Shown here: positions 41,774-49,914 of the stretch, piece after piece
Layout of the letters: each line of letters starts with the position of its first letter
Numbering within the stretch: the stretch's first letter is position 1
NCBI RefSeq assembly: GCF_024979255.1
Contig: NZ_JANLCN010000003.1
Span: 186,001 to 250,000, forward strand
Direction: 5' to 3'
DNA length: 64,000 nucleotides
From: Herbiconiux moechotypicola
Lineage (GTDB): Bacteria > Actinomycetota > Actinomycetes > Actinomycetales > Microbacteriaceae
Notes under the pieces: model-generated
The model's database searches: none
What the model was told of the DNA's origin: nothing
Seen by the model: only the letters and a program-made list of their open reading frames with translations
Position numbers and translations under genes: made by a program

Positions 41774-42378
41774 GCTCCGATGAGCCGCCGGAAGGCAGCC
41801 CGTTCTCCGTAGACAGGGATGCCTTCGGCGAGCACCTCGCGAAGCACGGGAACTTTGGCGGCCGCATCCGTCGCCTCGCTGGTCGAAAGCACCAGGGGCC
41901 GGACGTCGTTTCCCGTCCATCGCTCGACGGCCCCCGCCAAGTCGCCGACCTGGCCCTCCCAGAGAGCCGATGTGGGGTCATCGGTGATCATCAGAAGATC
42001 GATGTCGCTGTCGGTTCGCATGTCGCGCCGCGCGGTCGACCCGAAGATCGCGGCGAAAACGGGTGGAGCAGCCCACCCTCTCATGGACTCGGTGATCCGT
42101 GCGATCAACGTGGCCGAGAGCTCTGCAAGCTCGAGGATAGCGGGAGCGGCCAGGTGATCGCGGTTGAGGCGATAGGCCGTGGACCTGCCGATGCGCAACC
42201 GCTGCACGATGCCTTGGGATGCCAGTCGGTCGAGAGATCTGCGCACGCCTTCTGTCGACCGCCCGATTCGTGCGTGCACTTCAGCGACCGTGTGCTCGAC
42301 ATCGGCCTGAGCGAGCGCGCCCAACACGTCGCCGTCGACACCCGCGGTCACCACACGGAACGGCGATTGCAACTCCAC
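41770..42378 (-). CDS. MNT-type nucleotidyltransferase with N-terminal winged helix, probable antitoxin
   Basis: A 202-residue protein in two parts. Residues 15-75 form a winged HTH (DVLGALAQADVEHTVAEVHA, then RSTEGVRRSLDRLASQGIVQ). Residues 105-200 form a minimal nucleotidyltransferase with G113-S114 and D125/D127 in FGSTARRDMRTDSDIDLLM. The MNT half would AMPylate the HEPN toxin; the HTH half would repress the operon. The GTG at 42378 has AGGAGG nearby and gives a full HTH. Upstream lies an AT-rich region with the 10-bp palindrome TACAATTGTA (42408-42417), a plausible autoregulatory operator. The fusion of HTH and MNT places regulation and antitoxin activity in one chain. Confidence 0.82.
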   Translation of the reverse strand: MELQSPFRVVTAGVDGDVLGALAQADVEHTVAEVHARIGRSTEGVRRSLDRLASQGIVQRLRIGRSTAYRLNRDHLAAPAILELAELSATLIARITESMRGWAAPPVFAAIFGSTARRDMRTDSDIDLLMITDDPTSALWEGQVGDLAGAVERWTGNDVRPLVLSTSEATDAAAKVPVLREVLAEGIPVYGERAAFRRLIGA

Positions 42379-42407
42379 CCTGCCTCCTACAAAAATACGC
42401 GTAGGCG

Positions 42408-42417
42408 TACAATTGTA
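42408..42417. promoter_or_regulatory. Palindrome upstream of the HEPN/MNT operon
   Basis: TACAATTGTA is a perfect 10-bp palindrome, flanked by GCG on one side and TGCGC on the other and followed on the minus strand by GCGTA-type repeats. It lies 30-39 bp upstream of the antitoxin GTG in an AT-rich pocket where a promoter would be expected. Autoregulation by the HTH-MNT protein is inferred. Confidence 0.5.
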
Positions 42418-42536
42418 TGCGCGCTGCGGAGGAGAAGAAAGCCGTGACGTCATGCCCGAATGGTGTACCCGAGACGACGGGATGACACCTGAGTACTTGA
42501 TACTCAGAGAGACAACCTCACCGCGGAATGGCCCGC

Positions 42537-42926
42537 TCAGGGGCGGGGCACCACCGGGCTGGTGACCGCCTCGCCGTTGACCGTGGCGGTGGCCCAGAAG
42601 AGGGTGCCCGCGGAGAACCACGCCGCCGGGTAGGAGGTGACCGTGGTGCCCGCCGGGCTGGTGTCGCCCGATACCAGGGGCGACTCGGCGCCGCCGTCGT
42701 TGTACCAGACCGTGTACGGGCCGCCGAGGTGCACCCCGGGCGAGACGTAGGTGTCGATCGTGAACTGGAGGTCGTCGCCGACGAGCAGCACCTCGAGCGT
42801 GACCGACGCCGTGGTCGACGCCGCCGCGGCGGGCGCGGCCGCCACCGCCAGCACGACGGGCGCGGCCCAGGCCGCCTGCACCACCGTGCGGCGCGGAATC
42901 CCCGAACGGTCCTGTCCCTCCCCCAT
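42537..42926 (-). CDS. Small exported protein with Tat-like signal peptide
   Basis: A 129-residue protein. The N-terminus MGEGQDRSGIPRRTVVQAAW followed by a hydrophobic Ala/Val stretch to PAAAAS looks like a twin-arginine (Tat) signal with RR at 12-13 and an AxA cleavage site. The mature 90 residues are Thr/Val-rich with a beta pattern (TASVTLEVLLVGDDLQFTID; PYTVWYNDGGAESPLVSGDT) like an Ig-type fold. I recognise no family. ATG 42926 is followed directly by the signal; an ATG twelve codons earlier would spoil it. It has no clear partner and is probably transcribed alone. A 7-5-7 inverted repeat (CTGAGTA/TACTCAG, 42489-42507) lies downstream. Confidence 0.72.
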   Translation of the reverse strand: MGEGQDRSGIPRRTVVQAAWAAPVVLAVAAAPAAAASTTASVTLEVLLVGDDLQFTIDTYVSPGVHLGGPYTVWYNDGGAESPLVSGDTSPAGTTVTSYPAAWFSAGTLFWATATVNGEAVTSPVVPRP

Positions 42927-42970
42927 GCTGAGGAGGATAGCGCCAGGAGCGCCCGCTGTCACCCCCGAGC

Positions 42971-43031
42971 GCCCCGCACCGGTTGACGACGGAGGTACCT
43001 AACCGTTCCGTGCCCGAAACCGGTGCGGGGC
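42971..43031. terminator. Long hairpin downstream of the formate dehydrogenase gene
   Basis: GCCCCGCACCGGTT (42971-42984) and AACCGGTGCGGGGC (43018-43031) are perfect 14-base complements. Their 33-base loop contains a further ACGGA/TCCGT pair. The structure begins 40 bp beyond the stop of the FDH gene on the minus strand and most likely ends the demethylase-FDH transcript. No U-tract. Confidence 0.6.
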
Positions 43032-43070
43032 TGTTCCACCCACCCGACGACGGCCGGGCGGAGACCTTGC

Positions 43071-44228
43071 CTACTTCGCCTGGTACGAGTGCGCGCCGGT
43101 TCCCGCGTACGCCCCGCCCTCGACGATGAGGTATTCGGGGCGGATGGCGCGCCCCGCGAACCACGACTCCAGGATCTCGCGCACCCCGGCCGCGTACCGT
43201 GCCTGACCGGCCAGCGAGGTACCGGAGGTGTGCGGGGTCATGCCGTGATGCGGCATCGACCGCCAGGGATGGTCGGCCGGAGCGGGCTGAGGAGCCCACA
43301 CGTCGCCCGCATAGCCTGCGAGCCGGCCGCTCTCGAGCGCCCGCACGACGGCGTCGCGGTCGGCGATCGCACCGCGCGCAGGATTGACGATGTACGAGCC
43401 CCGCCGCATGGAGGCGAGCAGCTCGTCGTCGATGAGGCCGCGGGTCTCCTCGGTGAGGGGCGCGTGCACGGTGAGCACGTCGACCTCTTTCACCAGGCTG
43501 CGGATGTCGTCGTGGAAGGTGAGACCGTACCGCTCCTCCACGTCGGCGGGCAGACGGTACCGGTCGTTGTAGTGCAGCTTCACCCCGAACGGCGCGAGGC
43601 GTTCGATCACGGCGCGCCCGATGCGGCCGGCGGCGAACACGCCGACCTCCATGCCTTCGAGGTCGTAGGAGCGCGACACCGCGTCGGCGATGTTCCAGCC
43701 CCCGCCGATCACGATCTCGTACTGGGGGATGTAGTCGCGCACGAGCGCCAGCACCTGCATGACCGTGTGCTCCGCCACCCCGATGCTGTTGCTGTAGGTC
43801 ACCTCCGCCACGGTGATGCCCCGCTCGATCGCGGTCGCCAGGTCGACGTGGTCGGAGCCGATTCCCGCCGTGATCGCGAGCGAGAGACGCTCTGCCTTCG
43901 CCAGCCGCTCCGGTGTGAGGTAAGCGGGCCAGAACGGCTGCGAGATCACGACGTCGGCGTCGGGCAGCTCGCGTTCGAACTCGCTGTCGGGTCCCTCCTT
44001 GTCGCTCGTCACCACGAGGGTGTGCCCCGCGGCCTCGAGGAACGTCCTCAGTCCCAACTCACCCGACACGCTGCCGAGCAGTTCACCGGGCGTGAAGTCG
44101 ATCGCGTGAGGACTCGGCAGGCTCTGGCCGTTCGGATACGACTCGATCAGCGGGATCGAGTCCCGCGCGTAGGCCGGTGGGAAGCCGGTGACCGGGTCGG
44201 GATACAGCACGCACAGCACTTTCGCCAT
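43071..44228 (-). CDS. fdh: NAD-dependent formate dehydrogenase
   Basis: A 385-residue cofactor-simple formate dehydrogenase of the D-2-hydroxyacid dehydrogenase superfamily, very close in sequence to the Pseudomonas sp. 101 enzyme. The opening MAKVLCVLYPDPVTGFPPAY, the segment DADVVISQPFWPAYLTPERL and the ending GGAYAGTGAHSY are diagnostic. The active-site set is present: N147 (YSNSIG), R285 (NPARG), Q314 (APQPAPADH) and H333 (TPHTSG). D222-R223 after strand 2 indicates NAD rather than NADP specificity. It oxidises formate to CO2 with NADH gain. AAGGAG precedes ATG 44228. The upstream gene encodes a THF-dependent demethylase, so FDH probably burns the C1 unit released there. Confidence 0.95.
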   Translation of the reverse strand: MAKVLCVLYPDPVTGFPPAYARDSIPLIESYPNGQSLPSPHAIDFTPGELLGSVSGELGLRTFLEAAGHTLVVTSDKEGPDSEFERELPDADVVISQPFWPAYLTPERLAKAERLSLAITAGIGSDHVDLATAIERGITVAEVTYSNSIGVAEHTVMQVLALVRDYIPQYEIVIGGGWNIADAVSRSYDLEGMEVGVFAAGRIGRAVIERLAPFGVKLHYNDRYRLPADVEERYGLTFHDDIRSLVKEVDVLTVHAPLTEETRGLIDDELLASMRRGSYIVNPARGAIADRDAVVRALESGRLAGYAGDVWAPQPAPADHPWRSMPHHGMTPHTSGTSLAGQARYAAGVREILESWFAGRAIRPEYLIVEGGAYAGTGAHSYQAK

Positions 44229-44273
44229 CGCAGAACTCCTTCGTCGCAGTTGTCGATTGAAGCTTACATGTTT

Positions 44274-45629
44274 TCAGATGTCTGTAACATCGATCCGCCG
44301 CCGATCCGGTTTGAACGGCAGCGTCGTGACCGTCACGCGCACGGTGCGTTGTGCGGTTCCCGGCGCGCCCCACACCACCTCGAGCATCCCGCCGGCCCCT
44401 GCCAGCCCGCGGTCGACGACCGCGAGCGAGATGGTCTTGCGCAGCCCCAGACTGAGGGTGCGCCCCGTCGACACCCCGACATCGACACCATCGCGCAGCA
44501 CCCGGTCGAACACGGGCCCCTGCACCTTCGGCCGCTCCATCGGCTCGGGCAGCTCGCCGTCGCCGAAGTACGCCCCCATGATCGCGGCCACGTCGTCCCG
44601 ATTCCACTCCAGGCCCACGAGCACCCTGGCAGGCCCGCCCTCCCGCCGCTCGGCGAGCAGGCTCTCCCGGCCGAGGAAGTCGTGGTCGAGCGCCCCACGG
44701 TCGCCCCATCCGAGTTCGGTCGGCCGGCGGAAGTAGTCGGCGAACTCCGTGGTCACGAAGCTGCCGCCCGGGTAGCCGCGCTTGAACTGCCAGGGCGCCC
44801 CCGGCGTGATGGCCGACGCAGGCATGTAATCCAGCCCGTTGGTGGCGATGCCCGCTTCGATGTGCTGCACCGACTGCGCCCGGAACCCCAGCTGGCGGAT
44901 GCCGTGAGCGGCACCGGCCGCCACGATCGCCTCCCAGATCGCGTCGGCGCGATCGACCGGCCCGTGCACCTCGTAGCCGAGCTCGCCGGAGATGCCGGTT
45001 CTCAGGATGCGCACCGGAGCACGCAGGATGCTCGCCGTCACGCTGCGATTGAACGCGAGCCCGCGCAGACCCGTCCCGGTCACGGTCTCGACCACGGCGA
45101 TCGATCGCGGTCCCTGCACACCGAACACGAAAAAGTCGGGGCTGATGTCGTCGGCTTCCACCTCCCAGTCGCCCTGGGCGAGTTGCCAGAGGAGCCACTC
45201 GCCGCTGCCCGCCGTATAGACGAACTCGTCGTCACCGGTTCTCAGCAGAATGCCCTCCGAGGCGATCCACGCGTTCTGGTCGAGCTGCACGTGGTGCTTG
45301 ATCTGACCGATGTCGAAGCGGCTCAGGTCGTTCATGCCGAGGCCGCTCAGGAATTCCCGCGCCTGAGGTCCGCGCACCCGGGTCTTGGCCAGCCCGCTCC
45401 AGTCACCGATGTAGCAGCTCGTGACGTGGGCGATCGACTCCTCGGCCCAGTCGCTGTACTCCAGCGGCAGGTACTGCGGGCCGAACCGCCCGACGGCGGT
45501 CTTGGCCGTTCCGGCGTCCTGAGCCGCTGCGGCAGGACTGAACAACGGCGGCCGCTCGGTCACGAGCGGGCCCGAGCTGGCCTTCTTGAAGGCGAGGTAC
45601 GTGTCCCGGAACAGGTTCGCTTCGTCCAT
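44274..45629 (-). CDS. GcvT/LigM-family tetrahydrofolate-dependent demethylase
   Basis: A 451-residue aminomethyltransferase-family protein. Length and the blocks PGGSFVTTEFADYFRRPTEL, GALDHDFLGRESLLAER and VGLEWNRDDVAAIMGAYFGD resemble LigM/DesA-type O-demethylases more than the shorter GcvT proper. Such enzymes transfer a methyl group from an aryl methyl ether (or from DMSP or methylated amines in sister groups) to tetrahydrofolate. ATG 45629 has AGGAG nine bases upstream. The downstream FDH gene, 45 bp on, fits oxidation of the methyl group through folate to formate and CO2. The methyl donor could be an aryl ether or an N-methyl compound; not decidable here. Confidence 0.82.
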   Translation of the reverse strand: MDEANLFRDTYLAFKKASSGPLVTERPPLFSPAAAAQDAGTAKTAVGRFGPQYLPLEYSDWAEESIAHVTSCYIGDWSGLAKTRVRGPQAREFLSGLGMNDLSRFDIGQIKHHVQLDQNAWIASEGILLRTGDDEFVYTAGSGEWLLWQLAQGDWEVEADDISPDFFVFGVQGPRSIAVVETVTGTGLRGLAFNRSVTASILRAPVRILRTGISGELGYEVHGPVDRADAIWEAIVAAGAAHGIRQLGFRAQSVQHIEAGIATNGLDYMPASAITPGAPWQFKRGYPGGSFVTTEFADYFRRPTELGWGDRGALDHDFLGRESLLAERREGGPARVLVGLEWNRDDVAAIMGAYFGDGELPEPMERPKVQGPVFDRVLRDGVDVGVSTGRTLSLGLRKTISLAVVDRGLAGAGGMLEVVWGAPGTAQRTVRVTVTTLPFKPDRRRIDVTDI

Positions 45630-45669
45630 CGGGACTCACTCCTGTGAAAGCGCATCATCGCGCATATGA

Positions 45670-45689
45670 ATACACCTTATATGTATACA
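45670..45689 (-). promoter_or_regulatory. AT-rich promoter/operator region of the demethylase-FDH operon
   Basis: ATACA-N7-TGTAT (45670-45686) overlaps the 8-bp palindrome TGTATACA (45682-45689) in a short AT-rich pocket 41-60 bp upstream of the demethylase ATG. The neighbouring MFS gene ends at 45698, so this gap is the only place for the operon's promoter. A GntR- or TetR-type site is plausible, but no regulator gene is adjacent. Confidence 0.45.
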
Positions 45690-45697
45690 GTTCTCTG

Positions 45698-46900
45698 TCA
45701 TAGTGATTCCGGTCGGGCGGCCAGCCAGGCAAAGAGCGCGAGCGACGAACTGATCGCGATCACCACTCCCAGGTTCGCCGCACCCGCGCCGAGCAGACCG
45801 GTCACGGGAGACCCGAGCGCTCCCCCGAAGAACTGCGCCGACCCGACGAGGGCAGAGGCCGCACCGCTCGGCACGGGAGCGAGCTGGCCCCAGCTGTGCG
45901 CCCCGGGCAGCACGAATCCCGTCGCGGCCGCGAAGGCGAGTGAAGTGCCCCACAGAACCGGTTGCGGCGCCTGCGACACGGCCGCGACCGCCATCGCTGC
46001 GCCGCTCACCGCCGCGAGGGCCAGCCCTGCCCCGAGGGGCCACGACGGATGCCGGGTTCGGACGAGCCGCCTGAAGACGAGGTTGGCCGCCAGCATCGCT
46101 ACGGCATTGGTGGCGAAGACCACCGCGAAGACCCACGGCGGCTGCCCGAACTCGCCCTCCACCACGAACGCGGCCGAGGCCACGTAGGCGTAGAACCCGA
46201 AGGAGTGGGCAGCCAGACCCACGGCGATCCACCGCAGACGACGGTCGCGAGCGGCCACCGACAGCCCGCCGAGGAGACTCGTCGCCGGCGATCGCCGCGC
46301 GGGTGGCAGCGTCTCGGGCACCATCGAGGCGAACGCGAGTGTGACGACGGCCCCGAAGGCGGCCAGCACCACGAAGTCGGCCCGCCACCCCCAGGCGAGC
46401 GCGATGACCGCCCCGGTCACGGGCGCGACGACGGGGGCCACGGCGGTGACGAGCGACAGCACGCCGATGCGCGACGCGAGACTCGGCGCATCGGGTGACA
46501 GATCACGCACGATGCTCCTGGCCACCACGATCCCCGCCGCGCCGCACAGTCCCGCCAGACCTCGCACCACGAGGAGCATCACGGCGTCGACGGCGAACGC
46601 GCTGAGAACCGAGGTCAGGGTCCAGCCCGCGACCCCGACGAGCACCACGGACCGTCGTCCGCTCCGATCGCTGAGGGGGCCCCAGATCGACTGACCGACA
46701 GCCACTCCGAGCAGGCAGGCGGTCACGCTGGCTTGGGTGAGCGACTCCGATCCACCGAGCTCCGAGCGCAGCAGGGGCAACGAAGGGGTGTAGATGTCGA
46801 CCGAGAGCGGCGCGGCGGCGGTGAGCAGAGCGAGCACGACGAGGATGCGGGCCAGGCGGGCCGACGAGGTGGCACCCACACCGGATCCGCCGACGGTCAC
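45698..46900 (-). CDS. MFS transporter, Bcr/CflA (DHA1) type
   Basis: A 400-residue, 12-helix major facilitator protein. The motif A loop is WGPLSDRSGRRSVVLVG. The opening LLTAAAPLSVDIYTPSLPLL matches the Bcr/CflA drug-resistance branch, where the D-x-Y-x-P-x-LP motif is a hallmark. Members export drugs, cysteine or aromatic metabolites by proton antiport. GTG 46900 overlaps the RidA stop as GTGA. It is the last of six genes in a minus-strand catabolic operon and probably moves the aromatic substrate or a toxic intermediate. Confidence 0.9.
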   Translation of the reverse strand: MTVGGSGVGATSSARLARILVVLALLTAAAPLSVDIYTPSLPLLRSELGGSESLTQASVTACLLGVAVGQSIWGPLSDRSGRRSVVLVGVAGWTLTSVLSAFAVDAVMLLVVRGLAGLCGAAGIVVARSIVRDLSPDAPSLASRIGVLSLVTAVAPVVAPVTGAVIALAWGWRADFVVLAAFGAVVTLAFASMVPETLPPARRSPATSLLGGLSVAARDRRLRWIAVGLAAHSFGFYAYVASAAFVVEGEFGQPPWVFAVVFATNAVAMLAANLVFRRLVRTRHPSWPLGAGLALAAVSGAAMAVAAVSQAPQPVLWGTSLAFAAATGFVLPGAHSWGQLAPVPSGAASALVGSAQFFGGALGSPVTGLLGAGAANLGVVIAISSSLALFAWLAARPESL

Positions 46901-47328
46901 GGGTCGGTGACCGCGCCGCGCTCCGCCCCGGTGCCGGAATCCGGCACAGCGAGCACCGCCACCAGATCGCACTGGATGAGGGATCCGCCGTCGAGCTGGG
47001 CCGCCATCACCTGGCGAGCGGGCCGGCTCGACGCGTCGGGGAACAGCTCGATCCAGGAGCGGTTGATCGCCTCACGGTCGCGGTAACGCACCACCCAGAA
47101 CGTCATCTTGACGATGTCGTCGACCGAGCCGCCCGCCGCAGCCAGCAGCGCGGCCACGTGGCCGAAGACGTGGCCGACCTGCTCCTCGAGCGAGTCGGGC
47201 AGCTCCCCCGAGTGCGGGTCCCGCCCGGTCAGCACCCCGGAGAAGAGGAACGGCCCGATGCGCGAGCCCGCGGGTACGGGGTTCACGTGCGAGAAGCCCG
47301 CCAGCTCGATGCTGCTCCGTCGCGTCAT
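46897..47328 (-). CDS. RidA/YjgF-family enamine-imine deaminase
   Basis: A 143-residue RidA-fold protein. Conserved features are the early FSHVNPVPAGSRIGPFLFSG, the EEQVGHVFGHVAALLAAAGG helix, the VKMTFWVVRYRDREAINRSW segment, and RPARQVMAAQL, which holds the Arg that hydrolyses enamines/imines in RidA. Relatives in meta-cleavage pathways act as 2-aminomuconate deaminases. Its 4-bp overlaps with an FAH-family gene and an MFS gene put it in an operon with a flavin hydroxylase, consistent with deaminating a ring-cleavage product of an amino-aromatic compound. General imine detoxification remains possible. Confidence 0.87.
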   Translation of the reverse strand: MTRRSSIELAGFSHVNPVPAGSRIGPFLFSGVLTGRDPHSGELPDSLEEQVGHVFGHVAALLAAAGGSVDDIVKMTFWVVRYRDREAINRSWIELFPDASSRPARQVMAAQLDGGSLIQCDLVAVLAVPDSGTGAERGAVTDP

Positions 47329-48185
47329 GGTCGCACCTCGGCCACGACGCGATTCTCGATCGCGCCCAGCCCCTCGATCTCGGCCCGCACCACGTCGCCC
47401 ACCGCGAGGAAGCGCCCCGTCGGAGCCCCGATCCCGGCCGGCGTTCCGGTGGCGAGCACGTCGCCGGGCTGGAGGGTCATCACCTGGGTGAGATAGGCGA
47501 TCTGCTCGTAGACGTCGTAGATCATGTCGTCGGTGCGCCAGTCCTGGCGCACGTCGCCGTTGACCGAGAGCGTCATGCGCAGGTCGAGCGGGTCGGCTAT
47601 CTCATCGTCGGTGGTGAGCCACGGCCCGAGCGGCCCATGGGTGTCGAACGACTTGCCCAGGGTGAAGGTGGGCGAGCGCTTCTGCAGCCAGTCGCGCACC
47701 GAGACGTCGTTGGCCACGAGGTACCCGGCGATGACCGAGCGGGCGTCCTCCACCGCGACGTGGCGGCACGGGCGCCCGATCACCACGGCGAGCTCGATCT
47801 CGTAGTCGAGCTGATCCGAGATCGCGGGCTTCACGATGTCGCCGTGCGGCCCGATGATGCAGGAGACCTGTTTGTTGAACCACAGCTGGCTGGTGGGGAT
47901 CGGGATGCCGGCGGCCCGGGCCTCCTCGGCGTGCTCCTTGTAGTTCATGCCGATGCCGAGATACTTCTGCGGAGAGTCGACGGGCGCCTCGAGCACCACG
48001 TCGGCCAGCGGGACGGCGTTCCCCTCCGCCGCACGGATCGCCGGCGCGAGTGCGGGGAGCTCGGGGAGGATCGCACGGAGCGAAACCCCCACCCCGGGCA
48101 CCGAGGAGATGTCGACGAGATGGTCGCCGTCGACCCGGCCCAGCCTGGTCGGGCCGTCGCCCCGTCGGTAGCGCGCGATCTTCAC
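47325..48185 (-). CDS. Fumarylacetoacetate hydrolase-family enzyme
   Basis: A 286-residue FAH-superfamily protein. Metal ligands are in DYEIELAVVIGRP, with YLGIGMNYKEHAEEARAAGI and TLGKSFDTHGPLGPWL as the other family blocks and VLATGTPAGIG near the end. Members are hydrolases, decarboxylases (4-oxalocrotonate, HpaG) or tautomerases acting on acyclic ring-cleavage acids, using Mg or Mn. GTG 48185 overlaps the SnoaL-like gene by 4 bp. The ORF could begin earlier, but that extension lies within the upstream gene and lacks similarity. In this operon a decarboxylase or hydrolase of a ring-fission product is most likely. Confidence 0.9.
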   Translation of the reverse strand: MKIARYRRGDGPTRLGRVDGDHLVDISSVPGVGVSLRAILPELPALAPAIRAAEGNAVPLADVVLEAPVDSPQKYLGIGMNYKEHAEEARAAGIPIPTSQLWFNKQVSCIIGPHGDIVKPAISDQLDYEIELAVVIGRPCRHVAVEDARSVIAGYLVANDVSVRDWLQKRSPTFTLGKSFDTHGPLGPWLTTDDEIADPLDLRMTLSVNGDVRQDWRTDDMIYDVYEQIAYLTQVMTLQPGDVLATGTPAGIGAPTGRFLAVGDVVRAEIEGLGAIENRVVAEVRP

Positions 48186-48631
48186 GAACGCACCCCGCTC
48201 GTCTCCGCCTCGGAGGGCAGCGCCGGCCAGGCCTGCTCTCCCCGCGGTGTCATCTGAAAGGAGAGATAGTGCCACTCGCCGTCGTCGTCGCGGTAGAGCA
48301 CCTGCGTGACGACACCCTCGACGGTGCGTTCGCCACCCTCGGCGGTGCGCAGCCGGTTGCGCATGGGGCCCGTGAGCACGGCGGTGTCGCCCACGACACG
48401 GATGTCCAGTTCGCCTCGGGTGATCTCGAGGTAGGCCCGCCGCAGGGCGACGTGCTCGAGCAGCTGCTCCTTGCGCTGGGTGAGCCCGGGAGCGTGCACG
48501 TGCACCAGCCGCTCGTCGAACAGGCGGTCGAGTGCTTCCACGTCACCGTCGATCAGTGCCCGGATGCGGCGGCTCTCCACCTCGAGCAGCTGCCTCTCGA
48601 CCTCGGGTCCGGGCCGACTCACCGTGGCCAT
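48182..48631 (-). CDS. SnoaL/NTF2-like protein
   Basis: A 149-residue NTF2-fold protein: a helical start (VERQLLEVESRRIRALIDGD) then curved beta strands (RLVHVHAPGLTQRKEQLLEH; GELDIRVVGDTAVLTGPMRN; GVVTQVLYRDDDGEWHYLSF). This fold, about 130-150 residues, serves as small hydratases, isomerases, cyclases or oxygenase beta subunits. The ATG shares one base with the stop of the flavin monooxygenase gene. Being fused into the transcript of a hydroxylase, it may isomerise or dehydrate the hydroxylated product; no catalytic residue can be assigned with confidence. Confidence 0.82.
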   Translation of the reverse strand: MATVSRPGPEVERQLLEVESRRIRALIDGDVEALDRLFDERLVHVHAPGLTQRKEQLLEHVALRRAYLEITRGELDIRVVGDTAVLTGPMRNRLRTAEGGERTVEGVVTQVLYRDDDGEWHYLSFQMTPRGEQAWPALPSEAETSGVRS

Positions 48632-49914
48632 CAGGCCGTCGGCTCGCTCGCCACGAGCTCCCAGGTGCGGAACCCGGTCGCCTCGCCCGCCTCGTGCCCG
48701 GGGCGCGGCTGCCCCACGAGGGCGTGGTATTTGCTGAAGATCGCGTCGGCCTCGGCGAGAGGCAGCACCTCCTCGATGTCGACGAACCGCTCGCCCTGCG
48801 TGCGCTCTTCGACCATCCGGCGGATCACCTCGTAACCCTCACCACGGTGTGCCATCACGATCCCGTTGACGGCCTTCAGCCGCTCGCCCTCGAAAGCGGC
48901 GAGCGCCTCCCCCAGGTCGCCGATCGTGGCGAGCTTCTCGGCGAGCACGCCGCCGTCGACGATGGCCTGGCACGCGCCGTTGCCGCCGCGCGGGTACATG
49001 GCGTGGGCGGCATCGCCGATCATGACGACCCGCCCGTCGATCCAGGTCTCCAGAGGATCGTGACGGATGAGCGGGAAGAGGTATACCTCGCGGGCCTCGC
49101 GCAGCATCTGCTGCACGTCGAGGAAGTCGAGGTGCGTGTCGTCGTAGTGGTGGATGATCTCGTCGACCGAGCCGAGCTGGTTCCAGTCCTCGACCGTCTC
49201 GTCACGGGTGGCCTCCACCACCCAGTTCACCAGGGTGAGTCCCGTTCCCTCGAAGTCGTCGGCGATCGGGTACACGATCATGCTCGAGATCTGGGGGGCG
49301 CCGATGTGCAGGATGGTGCCGCCGGTCTTGAAGGGCTTCATGAGCGTGGTGCCCCGCCACATGGTGATGCCGGAGTAGACCGGGTCGGCGCTCTTCGGGT
49401 GCATCTGACGGCGCACCACGGAGTTGATGCCGTCGGCGGCGACCACCAGGTCGGCGCGCACCGAGCTCGAGCTGCCGTCACGGTGCTGCAGGTCGAGCGT
49501 CACCCCGTCGGCGTCCTGCGTGTAGCCGAGCAACCGGCGGCCAGTGACGACGGCATCGGCCCCGAGACGCTCGATCACCGTGCGGTGCAGCAGCATCTGC
49601 AGGTATCCGCGGTGCACGAAGCGCTGCTCGTAGAGGTAGCCCATGTGCGCGCCGCAGAGCTCGGCGTAGATCTCCTGCCCGTACTTGTTGTAGAAGATCG
49701 ACTCCTGCGCATCGACCGAGATCGCACGGAACTCGTCGAGCAGCCCCAGTTCGTCGAGCTCCTTCGAACCGTAGACCTTCACGTCGATGCCCACACCGAG
49801 CGGGCGCAGTTCTTGCACCGACTCGTAGATCGTGGGGCGGAAGCCCTTCTGGTGCAGCCGCAGCGCGGCGGCGAGCCCGGCGGGTCCGGCTCCGATGATG
49901 GCGATGTCAAGCAT
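48631..49914 (-). CDS. FAD-dependent aromatic hydroxylase (group A flavoprotein monooxygenase)
   Basis: A 427-residue single-component flavin monooxygenase of the salicylate/p-hydroxybenzoate hydroxylase type. The three family motifs are intact: IAIIGAGPAGLAAALRL (FAD Rossmann), the DG motif in VVAADGINSVVRRQ, and the GD motif in VVMIGDAAHAMYPRGGNGAC. These enzymes use NAD(P)H and O2 to hydroxylate an aromatic or heteroaromatic ring. It overlaps the dienelactone hydrolase gene by 8 bp. It probably performs the ring activation step for this operon. Whether the substrate is carboxylated, amino-substituted or an N-heterocycle cannot be read. Confidence 0.92.
   Translation of the reverse strand: MLDIAIIGAGPAGLAAALRLHQKGFRPTIYESVQELRPLGVGIDVKVYGSKELDELGLLDEFRAISVDAQESIFYNKYGQEIYAELCGAHMGYLYEQRFVHRGYLQMLLHRTVIERLGADAVVTGRRLLGYTQDADGVTLDLQHRDGSSSSVRADLVVAADGINSVVRRQMHPKSADPVYSGITMWRGTTLMKPFKTGGTILHIGAPQISSMIVYPIADDFEGTGLTLVNWVVEATRDETVEDWNQLGSVDEIIHHYDDTHLDFLDVQQMLREAREVYLFPLIRHDPLETWIDGRVVMIGDAAHAMYPRGGNGACQAIVDGGVLAEKLATIGDLGEALAAFEGERLKAVNGIVMAHRGEGYEVIRRMVEERTQGERFVDIEEVLPLAEADAIFSKYHALVGQPRPGHEAGEATGFRTWELVASEPTA

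Noticed and set aside
44264-44287. Inverted repeat TTACA...TGTAA between the demethylase and FDH genes
   Set aside because: The arms are only 5 bp and overlap the demethylase stop. FDH has a good ribosome site and is more simply expressed by read-through, so I do not claim a separate promoter or terminator.
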